Source: Symsagittifera roscoffensis
Taxonomy: Eukaryota; Xenacoelomorpha; Acoela; Convolutidae
Assembly: GCF_963678635.1 (NCBI RefSeq)
Contig: NC_087064.1
Location: 51,728,684 to 51,792,683, forward strand
Reading direction: 5' to 3'
Length of the DNA stretch: 64,000 nucleotides
Part shown: one piece after another, positions 11,232 through 22,076 of the stretch
Position numbering within the stretch: the first letter of the stretch is position 1
Layout of the letters: each line of letters starts with the position of its first letter
Notes under the pieces: model-generated
What the model saw: the letters and a program-made list of their open reading frames with translations, nothing else
What the model was told of the DNA's origin: nothing
Databases searched by the model: none
Made by a program: the position numbers and the translations under genes

Positions 11232-12180
11232 ATGTCGCAGTCAAATAACGAATCTAACGTGAGGTTGGTGGACCATACGGTGGAGAACTATACGGTGGAC
11301 CCACCTATAGCGTGGGAAGATTAAAGTGATCTCTTCCACTTGTCAATCAGCGCCGAAGAAAATGTAGACATCGAAAATCTACTGAGTCCTTCGGAAAGAC
11401 ATCCTCCCAATCCACCAATCCACCAACTCTAGAAAATCCGACGGAGAACGAATCGGAAAACCAAAGAAAAGCTAGGATTGAAAGAAACTTCCACGAACAA
11501 AGACGGTACGACGATGAGAAAACGGCATCTATTAAATCAGAAACTAAGAAAGTTAACGGAATGAGAATAGAGGAGGCAGACAAGAAACTACGTTCAATTA
11601 TGTACCTAGCCCTAGGAAACGAAGGAAAGCGAATTTTTGGACAAAAATTTACAAAGGTAAAAATACATTAATAAAACTTAGCAGCCGCTTTTGTCAGTAA
11701 AACGAACGTCATATTCGAAAAGCACAAGTTTTCATATAGGAAACAACGTGACAGAGTCTTAGCTGAATTTTGGGGAGCCTTAGCTGAAATGGCTAAAAAT
11801 TGTGACATAACCGCCGGAGAGGACGAGTGGATCAGGGTCATTGTCATAAATAACATGAAAAATTCGCATATACAAAGAAAACTTCTGACCGAAACACTCA
11901 ACGTCGCCTCAACGTCGCACTAATTGACGAAAAGGGAATTTTAAACCTCAAATTAACAAATAATTTTAAATCCAACGAATCATCCGTACACAAACCCCAC
12001 AACCATTTTAAGGTCAAAAAAGAAACTACACTGAATATTGAACGGAGCGAGCAGCATCTGTTTGAATGTGGCGGGACCTTTTCAAAAGGACGTCTGGCTG
12101 TTTGTCCAGCGAAGGACACAACTTGTACATCCTGTAAATATAAAGGCCGTTTCATCAGACTCTCTAAATCTCGTCGTTAA
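11232..12180 (+). pseudogene. gag remnant (mag-like element)
   Basis: An ATG at 11,232 opens MSQSNNESN, after which the frame is broken repeatedly. The best preserved part is the C-terminal nucleocapsid at 12,061-12,180: FECGG, then VCPAKDTTCTSC and KYKGRF, ending at TAA 12,178. This corresponds to two zinc knuckles whose last His and Cys have been lost. The intact protein would form the virus-like particle and bind the element's RNA. Confidence 0.65.
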
Positions 12181-12435
12181 AATGTAAACGTTGTAAATAC
12201 TCAAATTGTAGATAAGGCAGATTTTTATCCGTCGGATCACCCAAGTGTAAATATGAACCATTTAAATAGAGAATGTTGTGGCGTGACTAACATATGGTCG
12301 GAATCCGGACAGATTTAAATTGACGATTATTCTGTAATAAACTAAACTACAATTTTCGACAATGATGGAAAAGAACACAAGAAATTATTAAATATTGGCC
12401 TCGGAAAGGAAAACCAAGTAATTTTAACAAAAGAA

Positions 12436-13790
12436 GTGGACTCCGCAAGCCCGGTCAGCTTTCTCAAGAAGAACGTTCTTCACGAATTGAAATTACGAGA
12501 TCCATACCTAAAAATTTATCCGGTGGATAAACTAACCAAAGACTTAAACTGCGGGTTCACGGACAACGCCATCAACATTTCTGGCAAATTGATATTACGA
12601 TTTTTTCAAATGGATGGTCACACGGCGACTGCTATTTCTTTTTGACAGAAGGGCATGAGAGAAACATACCCGGAAATGACAACGTGCCCAAAGTGTGGAT
12701 AGAAAAATCACAAAATACTTTCCACACTACCAAACAAATAAGATGTGTAAATCAATAAACAAGCAGAGGAAATCGCTGAGACTTTTAAAAATTTATTCTT
12801 TCGGATCGGAAAAAAATCAGATGAAAATAACACACTTTCACGAACCGATGAAGCCATTTTCACATACAATTAAAAGGCAGACACATTCCTCTCTGGCTAC
12901 TTCAATCAGTTAAAACGGAATTTAATCTTCTGAAAAACGAGGGACACATTATGAAGTTAGAAAATTGCGATGAAGACTGCTTTATCAGCCCGATTGTCAT
13001 TACCTAAAAAGACAAATCAATCAAGTTGGCTTTAGATTCAAAATTTATTGACAAACAGATTTAAGAGATTAAATACCGAATGCCGAATATACACGAATTG
13101 GTACATAACGTAGTGGCACAATTATCAATTGATTCCGTTGAAGAAGTTTGGTTTACTAATTTGGATTTGAAAAAGGTATATAGCCAACTCGTCTTAGACA
13201 AATTTACCAGTACCCAGTGTAACTTTAGTGTAGTGGGCGGCAATATAACGGGTACCTTTCAGTTTTTAACTGGCTTTTATGGGCTAGGCGATATGTCTAA
13301 CGAATTTCAAAGAGTCATGGACTCAATGTTAGGAACAATCCCTTTTACAAACTGATATTTAGATGGCATTTTAGTCGCATCTGAAGGAAGCTTCGCAGAC
13401 CACAAAAATATAATTTTTAAAATTTAATCAACCTTAGATCATTACAATTTTGCCGTTAAATGGTCAAAAAAAAAGGTTTTTTTGAGTGGTTGGGATTTAA
13501 AATCTCAAATACTGGAATTTCTCCGTTATTAGACAAAACGAAAGTAATAAAGGGTTTACCCGTCCCGAAAAAGTTGATTGAATTACGATCCTTCTTCGGA
13601 CCTCTAAAACAAAATATTAAACTTATACAAACTCTAGCATCCTTGGGAAGCCCGTTACGTCCTTTGCTGAATAAGAAACCTATTTTTCTTTGGAGTTCCG
13701 ATCATACAAAAGCCTTCGAGAAAATCAAACAGGAGACAATCAATTTAATGAAAATACGTATTTCGGTGTAAAACGTAAAACCAGAATAAA
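12436..13790 (+). pseudogene. protease and reverse transcriptase remnant (mag-like element)
   Basis: VDSAS at 12,436 is the aspartic-protease active-site region (catalytic Asp codon 12,439). RT follows in pieces: CDEDCFISPIVIT (about 12,970-13,005), FTNLDLKKVYSQL with a catalytic Asp (13,150-13,190), FLTGFYGLGDMSNEFQRVMDS (13,260-13,330), and the active-site loop at 13,356-13,367. That loop now reads YLDG instead of Y-x-D-D, directly after a TGA at 13,353. The thumb and connection region is at 13,460-13,771 (EWLGFKIS, LRPLLNKKPIFLW). Loss of the second catalytic Asp plus frameshifts make it inactive. Confidence 0.8.
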
Positions 13791-14366
13791 AACGGACGCA
13801 TCACATAACGGTTTTCGAGCCTCCTAGAACAACTACATGGGAGTGACTGGAAAAGGATTTAATTTGCATCTCGGTTTCTAAACCAACATGAATCGACATA
13901 CTCTACCAACGAATTAGAATTTTTGGGATTAGTCTGGGCCGTAGAAAATTATAAAAATTACCTTTATGGATCAGACTTCGAAGTATTTACAGATCATAAA
14001 TCCCTACTCTCCGCCCTATCAACAAACCACGGGAATATAACATTCCACAGCAGACTTACAAGATGGGTTGATCGGTTATTACCGTTTAATTTTACAATTA
14101 AACACTTTGCAGGAAAAAACATGGGATTTACTGATTTATTTTTGAGAATTCCATCACGTTACGACAAAAAATTTATAGTCGCTAAGTTAGAAAAAATTAA
14201 GAAATCAAATAATCCTACGGATAACCAAAGAAAATCGTGCTCCGTCATTGGTCATAAACTTTTAGCTTCAGTATTAAAACTCATTAATTCGACTTTCCCA
14301 ACTTGTTCATCAACTCATAATCGAAATGAATTTTGTACTTCGAATTTTATTCTTTCGGATCATTAA
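13770..14366 (+). pseudogene. RNase H remnant (mag-like element)
   Basis: KTDASHNGF near 13,790 is the first catalytic-Asp motif of Ty3-type RNase H. After a frameshift, the frame at 13,923-14,366 has the second half: LVWAVENYKNYLYG, VFTDHKSLLSAL (catalytic Asp), RLTRWVDRLLPFNF and the GKNMGFTDLF tether. It would degrade RNA in the RNA/DNA hybrid during reverse transcription. The frame closes at 14,366, before the integrase. Confidence 0.75.
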
Positions 14367-14560
14367 AAAACTAATTCTTTAATAATTTATTTTTCTAATT
14401 CCGCATTTTAATATTTTTTAATTCTTAATTGTAACACTATTAATTCAATCTTAGATAGAAAATTTGTAAAAACTGTTAAAATGGAAAATAAAAAATTGTA
14501 ATTATTTCGTCTACTTCTCGTATTCAAGTTTCTCTAGAATGTCAATTGTTACCTGACCAC
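14367..14560. other. AT-rich spacer between RNase H and integrase copies
   Basis: Low-complexity T/A-rich sequence with no coding signal. Immediately after it, from about 14,562, the repeated integrase unit begins (AAAACTTGTAATTAAATACG). Confidence 0.4.
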
Positions 14561-14561
14561 G

Positions 14562-17500
14562 TAAAACTTGTAATTAAATACGGAGAAAGTTTGAAGTTGC
14601 CTGATCGTCCTTTGGATTTGAATACGTTACTTAATGCTAAATTAGCACTCCTTCTATTCGAAGACGACCCGATACTGAGCCCCATCGTAAAGGCACTCCA
14701 AAAAAAGAGAGATGATTAACGCAAATTTACCTTACTTCAACAACTTTGATCGGGAGTTACATGAATCCGACAGATTACTTTACATGGACGGTAATTTAAT
14801 TATCCCTATTACCCTGAAAAATGCAATGTTGAAAAAGCTCCATGAAACACATCCCGGTCAATTTGGAATGGAATACTTGGCGTAATACATCTGGTGGCCC
14901 ATATTAACAGACAGATCTATTTTCACGGCTTAAAATGCTCAGAATGTACAAAGACTGGTAAGAATTTCGAAAAGATTATTCCTAATTCACAAATTAGTCA
15001 ACTTCCCCCTTACTGGAACCCAACGAAGATTTCAACCTAGACTTTGCCGGTTCTTTAGATTCTCACTGCGGGCACGAATAAAAATATATTACTTTGCATC
15101 GATCGATTTTCAAAGTTTCCATCGGGAGAAAATACTACATCTACTTCGTCAAAAACAGTCATCGAATTTCTTCAAGATAAATATAATTCTCCACGGCATA
15201 CTTACTGAATTAGATTGGATCAAGCATCCTGTTTTACAAGCCAGGGTTTCAGTTATTTTGCGATTCGAACAATATCAAAGTAATATTTCGAACGGCATAC
15301 TTAGATGTCGGATTCATGTAAAACTTGTAAATAAATACGGAGAAAGTTTGAAGTTGCCTGATCGTCCTTTGGATTTGAATACGTTACTTAATGCTAAATT
15401 AGTAGTCCTTCTATTCGAAGACGACCCGATACTGAGCCCCATTGTAAAGGCACTCCAAAAAAAGAGAGATGATTAACGCAAATTTACCTTACTTCAACAA
15501 CTTTGATCGGGAGTTACATGAATCCGACAGATTACTTTACATGGACGGTAATTTAATTATCCCTTTTACCCTGAAAAATGCAATGTTGAAAACTCTCCAT
15601 GAAACACATCACGGTCAATTTGGAATGGAATACTTGGCGCAATACATCTGGTGGCCCATATTAACAGACAGATCTATTTTCACGGCTTCAAATGCTCAGA
15701 ATGTTTAAAGACTGGTAAGAATTTCGAAAAGATTATTCCTAATTCACAAATTAGTGTACTTCCCCCTTACTGGAACCCAACGAAGATTTCAACCTAGACT
15801 TTGCCGGTTCTTTAGATTCTCACTGCGGGCACGAATAAAAATATATTACTTTGCATCGATCGATTTTCAAAGTTTCCATCGGGAGAAAATACTACATCTA
15901 CTTCGTCAAAAACAGTCATCGAATTTCTTCAAGATAAATATAATTCTCCACGGCATACTTACTTAATTAGAGTGGATCAAGCATCCTGTTTAACAAGCCA
16001 GGGTTTTAAGTTATTTTGCGATTCGAACGAAATCAAAATAATATTTCGAACAGTAGGAAATCATCGCTCCAACGGATTAGTCGAGAAACTTGTACATATT
16101 GTAAAAATTAAATTTTGGCTATGTCTCAAGAAGCTCAAAAATGTACATTATAAGACGCTATCTCAAAAATCATCTGGAACCTTCGGTCATCCTACCAATC
16201 AAAATTAAACTGCTCTCCTTTCAAAATACTTTTTAATAGAAAACCAAAAACTATTTGGAAACAATTGGCTACATCTACTTCGTCAAAAACAGTCATCGAA
16301 TTTCTTCAAGATAAATATAATTCTCCACGGCATACTTACTGAATTAGATTGGATCAAGCATCCTGTTTTACAAGCCAGGGTTTTAAGTTATTTTGCGATT
16401 CGAACAATATCAAAGTAATATTTCGAACGGCATACTTAGATGTCGGATTCATGTAAAACTTGTAAATAAATACGGAGAAAGTTTGAAGTTGCCTGATCGT
16501 CCTTTGGATTTGAATACGTTACTTAATGCTAAATTAGTAGTCCTTCTATTCGAAGACGACCCGATACTGAGCCCCATCGTAAAGGCACTCCAAAAAAAAA
16601 GAGAGATGATTAACGCAAATTTATCTTACTTCAACAACTTTGATCGGGAGTTACATGAATCCGACACATTACTTTACATGGACGGTAATTTAATTATCCC
16701 TTTTACCCTGAAAAATGCAATGTTGAAAACTCTCCATGAAACACATCACGGTCAATTTGGAATGGAATACTTGGCGCAATACATCTGGTGGCCCATATTA
16801 ACAGACAGATCTATTTTCACGGCTTCAAATGCTCAGAATGTTTAAAGACTGGTAAGAATTTCGAAAAGATTATTCCTAATTCACAAATTAGTGTACTTCC
16901 CCCTTACTGGAACCCAACGAAGATTTCAACCTAGACTTTGCCGGTTCTTTAGATTCTCACTGCGGGCACGAATAAAAATATATTACTTTGCATCGATCGA
17001 TTTTCAAAGTTTCCATCGGGAGAAAATACTACATCTACTTCGTCAAAAACAGTCATCGAATTTCTTCAAGATAAATATAATTCTCCACGGCATACTTACT
17101 TAATTAGAGTGGATCAAGCATCCTGTTTAACAAGCCAGGGTTTTAAGTTATTTTGCGATTCGAACGAAATCAAAATAATATTTCGAACAGTAGGAAATCA
17201 TCGCTCCAACGGATTAGTCGAGAAACTTGTACATATTGTAAAAATTAAATTTTGGCTATGTCTCAAGAAGCTCAAAAATGTACATTATAAGACGCTATCT
17301 CAAAAATCATCTGGAACCTTCGGTCATCCTACCAATCAAAATTAAACTGCTCTCCTTTCAAAATACTTTTTAATAGAAAACCAAAAACTATTTGGAAACA
17401 ATTGGCTACATCTACTTCGTCAAAAACAGTCATCGAATTTCTTCAAGATAAATATAATTCTCCACGGCATACTTACTGAATTAGATTGGATCAAGCATCC

Positions 17501-18510
17501 TGTTTTACAAGCCAGGGTTTTAAATTATTTTGCGATTCGAACAATATCAAAGTAATATTTCGAACGGCATACTTAGATGTCGGATTCATGTAAAACTTGT
17601 AAATAAATACGGAGAAAGTTTGAAGTTGCCTGATCGTCCTTTGGATTTGAATACGTTACTTAATGCTAAATTAGTAGTCCTTCTATTCGAAGACGACCCG
17701 ATACTGAGCCCCATCGTAAAAGCACTCCAAAAAAAAGAGAGATGATTAACGCAAATTTACCTTACTTCAACAACTTTGATCGGGAGTTACATGAATCCGA
17801 CAGATTACTTTACATGGACGGTAATTTAATTATCCCTTTTACCCTGAAAAATGCAATGTTGAAAAAGCTCCATGAAACACATCCCGGTCAATTTGGAATG
17901 GAATACTTGGCGTAATACATCTGGTGGCCCATATTAACAGACAGATCTATTTTCACGGCTTAAAATGCTCAGAATGTACAAAGACTGGTAAGAATTTCGA
18001 AAAGATTATTCCTAATTCACAAATTAGTGAACTTCCTCCTTACTGGAACCCAACGAAGATTTCAACCTAGACTTTGCCGGTTCTTTAGATTCACTGCGGG
18101 CACGAATAAAAATATATTACTTTGCATCGGTCGATTTTCAAAGTTTCCATCGGCAGAAATTACTACATCTACTTCGTCAAAAACAGTCATCGAATTTCTT
18201 CAAGATAAATATAATTCTCCACGGCACACTTACTTAATTAGAGTGGATCAAGCATCCTGTTTTACAAGCCAGGGTTTTAAGTTAGTTTGCGATTCGAACA
18301 AAATCAAAATAACATTTCGAACAGTAGAAAATCATCGCTCCAACGGATTAGTCGAGAAACTTGTACATATTGTAAAAATTAAATTTTGGCTATGTCCAAG
18401 AAGCTCAAAAATGTACATTATAAAACGCTATCTCAAAAATCATCTGGAACCTTCGGTCTTTTTACCAATCAAAATTAAACTGCTCTCCTTTCGAAATACT
18501 TTTTAATAGA
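14562..18510 (+). repeat. nested tandem amplification of the integrase segment (unit about 1137 bp)
   Basis: The word AAATACGGAGAAAGTTTGAA recurs near 14,578, 15,334, 16,469 and 17,606. The last two intervals are about 1136-1137 bp and the first is about 756. Within the two full units, a segment starting ACATCTACTTCGTCAAAAAC is itself duplicated (near 15,137, 15,894, 16,271, 17,031, 17,408 and 18,164). It is joined directly to GGAAACAATTGGCT at 16,270 and 17,407. The middle copies are nearly identical, so at least one amplification step was recent relative to the element's other decay. Unequal crossing-over or replication slippage would explain it; an assembly error is the alternative. Confidence 0.85.
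14700..18510 (+). pseudogene. integrase remnant in four partial or full copies (mag-like element)
   Basis: Each copy encodes parts of a Ty3-type integrase. These are a zinc-binding HETHHGQFGMEYL and YIWWPIL stretch (for example 15,600-15,670 and 16,738-16,805), the NLDFAGSL first-Asp region, RVDQASCF with the second Asp, and HRSNGLVEKLVHI with the catalytic Glu. In the last copy Asp (18,246) and Glu (18,354) are 36 codons apart, matching D-x35-E. All copies are frameshifted between the first and second Asp, and the first copy is cut before the Glu. The last copy, open at 18,027-18,506, is the longest run and continues into the unique pol tail. Confidence 0.8.
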
Positions 18511-18913
18511 AAACCAAAAACTATTTGGAAACAATTGGCTTCCCGAAAAACCATCCAATGGAATTTTAGACAAAGGAAAATCAATACTTTCTAAAGAAAG
18601 AGCAAGGGACTGGAATGCAGACGACAGAGTGGAGGATGCATAAAAGGATACGTTGATCCACAAGAAGAACCAGACACCTGTAGAGAAGGGATACGAATCG
18701 TACTACCCACTCCGCTCAAAACATTCCTCGTCTAGAACCCCCCATTCACAGTCCATTTAACGATAAAATCCTTCTGAAGACAAATGAGAGCATCAAAAGA
18801 AATCGGTTTTATAAAGAGTTAAAACAAAAAATCATAAAAACGTCTAGTTCAGTCAACCTCCACGATCTAAGAACTCGAATATTTTACCAGGTTACCTTGC
18901 TTCTGACGAGTTT

Positions 18914-19651
18914 ATGTTTATTCTTTCGGATGTTTCCGATAGAAGTGACGGGGAAGGAATAGCTGGTGGTTTTCCGTGCAGAGACTTAGTTAAGGAGCGA
19001 ATAAGTTCTGATTCCATAAATGAGCTAAAACAAGATAACAACACTGATAACTCTCCCGAAGCGAATGATAACATTACGGCTGAGGTTTTAGAAGATAACA
19101 AAGAAGTCGAGCCAATAACATCGCAGCGTCCAATCAGCAGCATTCCGGCGGAATTGACTACCATCACTCAAGAAAGGGACTCGAAGGATACCTCAACAAC
19201 ACCACAAATAGTGGATTCTCCAGTGAACATCCCAGTATTTGAGATAGTGGACTCATTTGACGAAGCCATGTCCAAGACAAAGTCAACACCTAAACGCGAT
19301 AATGACCCACTCATTTGCCGGTCTAATAGAAAAGTGGGCCCGCCAAAATTCTATGGTAAGAGATAATTCATAGATGTTGTAGATGAGCCTCAAATGGTTT
19401 CTGGCACCGCACTGAACCCTATCGTCCTGGACAACAACATCAGCGAACACTCCGACCCAACTCATCAAGAAATTCCTTCGGACATAGTGACTATTCTTTC
19501 AGACCCTTCTTCACCAAATCCTCTCTCATCTTCGTTGACGGACCAATCCTTAAGAAATGCGGCCGACAATTTCGACGACAACATAAATCTGGGCAGCGCA
19601 CTTTTCCATACCGAACTTGAAAAATTTATAAATTGCTACAGAAACTGTTAA
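18914..19651 (+). pseudogene. pol C-terminal tail of the mag-like element
   Basis: A single frame runs 18,914-19,651 with one in-frame TAA at 19,364. It is acidic and rich in Ser, Asp, Glu and Pro, with the conserved short motif SNRKVGPPKFYGKR just before the stop and FIDVVDEP after it, as in the remnant at 1255-1300. The role of this tail is not known to me. It follows integrase in the same polyprotein and may aid targeting or be cleaved off. Confidence 0.65.
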
Positions 19652-20072
19652 TAACATTGTCATTTATTTGGTGCTTTTTTTTCGACTCATTTACTACAAT
19701 ACTGTTAACCACCTAGGACATCGTTCAATTTTCCTTCGGATCAGTACATATACTTCACTTTAATGTTGGGCTACCATTTAATCGATAGTAATTGCTTCAA
19801 ATCTTTATTCATTCATTTTCATTTGGACTCAGTTACATGCCAAGGAGATTAAATTTATAATTTTCTGATTTAATTCAACTACTTTATTTTACATCCGCTG
19901 GATGTTGGTTACTTATTTTAATCCAGCAGTTAACTTCTTAACAATAGCGACCTTTTCAAAAATCACTCGTTTATTTTTATCTCTAATGCAATACAATTAT
20001 GTTGCTTGAAAGTGTGCAGTTAGTTTGTTAGTTGGTTAATTTTGCGATTGAAATTTTTCCTGCTTAGATAAA
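19652..20072 (+). other. 3' untranslated region of the mag-like element
   Basis: Non-coding AT-rich sequence between the pol tail and the 3' LTR. The bases before the LTR (TGCTTAGATAAA) are only weakly purine-rich, so a polypurine tract is not clear. Confidence 0.5.
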
Positions 20073-20182
20073 TGATGTGGTTCGACTTTATTACTCTAGT
20101 CTAGCTAATGATTATGTAACCAATCTAAAAGGTCACTGAGATATCACCTTCACTCTTTCATTCTCTCCGGCGGAGAGAATGC
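20073..20182 (+). repeat. truncated 3' LTR of the mag-like element
   Basis: Matches 11,018-11,127 (TGATGTGGTT, CTCTAGTCTAGCTAA, ACCTTCACTCTTTCATTCTC, CCGGCGGA-AGAATGC). The match ends exactly where the opposite-strand retroelement LTR begins (20,183). The remaining half of the LTR was not found on the far side, where a satellite array lies. Confidence 0.8.
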
Positions 20183-20557
20183 TGAGTTATGTACGGAGGA
20201 CTGTATTCATAGACTGGATAAGGTAAACCGTCTGCTCGTCACGCTATCTTTTTTTCGGCCGGATAGGTTTATGCAACTTCTGAGTCTAATACCAACCTTA
20301 ATCTTACTCTTATATCTCCTAGTCTCGATAGATCTAGTGTAAACTGGTTTATGCGAGTTAGTTTCCAGAACGAGAACAACTGTATTCTAAGTTTTATTCA
20401 AATTGCTCTGGTGCTAAAACTACAAGTAGTTTCAGCACTTACAAATAAGTGTAACTGTTAGTTATGGAATGTGATTGGTTAGTTAAGAATATTTTATAGA
20501 ATTACGGAACTATATTTATAACCAATTCAAATTTTAGTTTAGAACTGGTTCCACCCA
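20183..20557 (-). repeat. LTR of the complex element relic
   Basis: The complement matches 47,081-47,493. Shared blocks include TTATTTGTAAGTGCTGAAA, CACTAGATCTAT/CCCTAGATCTAT, TATAAGAGTAAGATTA, CCTATCCGGCCGAAAA and GATAGCGTGACGAGCAGACG. Both copies end in AACTCA, giving a CA terminus; this copy starts TGGGTGGAACCAG. It is shorter than the other LTR mainly through internal indels. It would supply promoter and polyadenylation signals for transcription toward lower coordinates. Confidence 0.8.
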
Positions 20558-22076
20558 TCCGGGTTTTAGAGAGTTTTTAGTTTTTAATAGTTTAATGTAA
20601 TGAAGGACGGAAGATGAAGTTTCTTATTGAAGTTGCGAGCATTGACTTCTTGGAGAAAGAAGAAGTGTGACTGTTTGTGTTTGACGGAACGAGATGGTTT
20701 TGTTTGTATATTCTAGATGGGTCTCGATGATCGTGGTAGTCTTGTGTGATTGTGTCAAGACTTCTGCTCGATGCAAAGATGTATTGATTTCGTCAAGTTT
20801 GGAGCGAGACTGCGTGTAGGGTGAAGTTTGACTTTTCCGTGTGAAGTTCCAAGTGACTAGGAACTGTACGTGTAGTCAACATCGAGATGGCAATTGGTCT
20901 GGTTCGATGGTTTTCCTTTGCGATGTTGGGTCCATGCTCTAAATCCTTTGAGGTAGTGACTTTAGGGAGCAAATCAAGTAGATTTGCCATTCCGAAGTTG
21001 GAATGTGATTGGGTTGTCATCTTCTTTGCTGCTCGTCTGTTGGGCTTTGCAAAATCTATTCATACTGCATTTATCTTTTACATATATAAATTAATTTGTT
21101 AATTTTAGTTGTAGTTATGATTTGTTTTTAATAGTTATCGCAAAAGCGTTTATATTAGTTCGGTTATTTTTAAAGAGTCGCTCACCCTAGAGCAACTCTC
21201 GGCAAAAATAGAGTGTGGGTCATAACGCGTGATGTAGCACGGTGGGTTAGGCCGGCCATAGAGCATGCTCAGGGAGTCCTTTTGGTTGGTGAGGCCAGGA
21301 GTGGGGTATTATCTTGAGGTCTCTTCGTGCAGAGTCTCTTTTTGTGTTCAACCTTTTGTTTCGTTTTTTGACTTGTGTTTTTTCTCTTTTTGTTCTGTTT
21401 GGGTCCTTTTCTCAAAAACCGAAACATTGGTTTGGTTTTGTCTTTCGACTTTTTTGTGTTCCTTTTGTTCGTGGTAAGACTTGAAAGTAGTCTTTAAAAG
21501 ATTAATTCATACAGTTTTAATCTGGTTTTAGTCTGGTTTGGGTACCGCGGGCTTTTCTTTCTTAGCCATGCTATTAGTTTGTAGTTTTGTGACTTTAGTA
21601 AGCTGCGTTGGTTATTGTAGTTTACTATATAATTCCTTCCAACCGGGTTAAAGGAAAGTTTGAAACGTATGAAAACTGGTTAGAGTTGTTATCAGTGAAA
21701 GTTAAAACTTAAAATTCATTATTTAAACAATTCTTTGTGGGCGAGTTGTGCGATTGTGGAAAAAATTTATGGGCGAATGAATGATTCAAATTTTATAAAA
21801 GAAGCGTCTTGTAAAAAAATTAGTACTGGTATTAATTTGTTTGCAAAATTTTATGAACTTACTGCATTGAAAGTTCAGTTTACTGCTGTTGGGAAATTTT
21901 TATTTATAATTTTACTGCTTAATGAAAGAAAATTTTTCGCATTGGGGGTTATTTTGGAATTTACTGCAATTTGTGAGAAATTTTACCGCTATTTTAAATT
22001 TTACTGCGATTTTGTTAATACGAGTTTTGGATTTTTCAGAAGGAACTTTTCAATTTTTGTTTGTTTTTGTTTGTCT
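20558..22076 (-). other. untranslated region between the accessory ORF and LTR in the relic
   Basis: About 1.5 kb with no frame resembling a known protein on either strand. The open frames at 21,265-21,477 and 21,735-22,079 (plus) run antisense to the element and are Phe-rich, as expected from the complement of A-rich DNA. The corresponding part of the large element lies beyond the window. Confidence 0.5.

Larger units (their letters stand above)
11018..20182 (+). mobile_element. mag-like Ty3/gypsy retrotransposon, decayed, integrase region amplified
   Basis: The element has a 5' LTR at 11,018-11,224, decayed gag, protease, RT, RNase H, several tandem integrase copies, a pol tail and the first 110 bp of a 3' LTR starting at 20,073. 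The two LTR pieces share TGATGTGGTT, CACTCTAGTCTAGCTAA and TTCTCTCCGGCGGA. Multiple stops and frameshifts and a damaged RT active site mean it cannot move. A single-copy integrase would give an element of about 6.5-7 kb; the extra length is internal duplication. A different retroelement interrupts the 3' LTR at 20,182/20,183. Confidence 0.85.

Noticed and set aside
15754-17103. 70-codon frames repeated exactly in two places as a duplicated gene
   Set aside because: They are the wrong frame of the duplicated integrase segment; the integrase motifs lie in the neighbouring frame.
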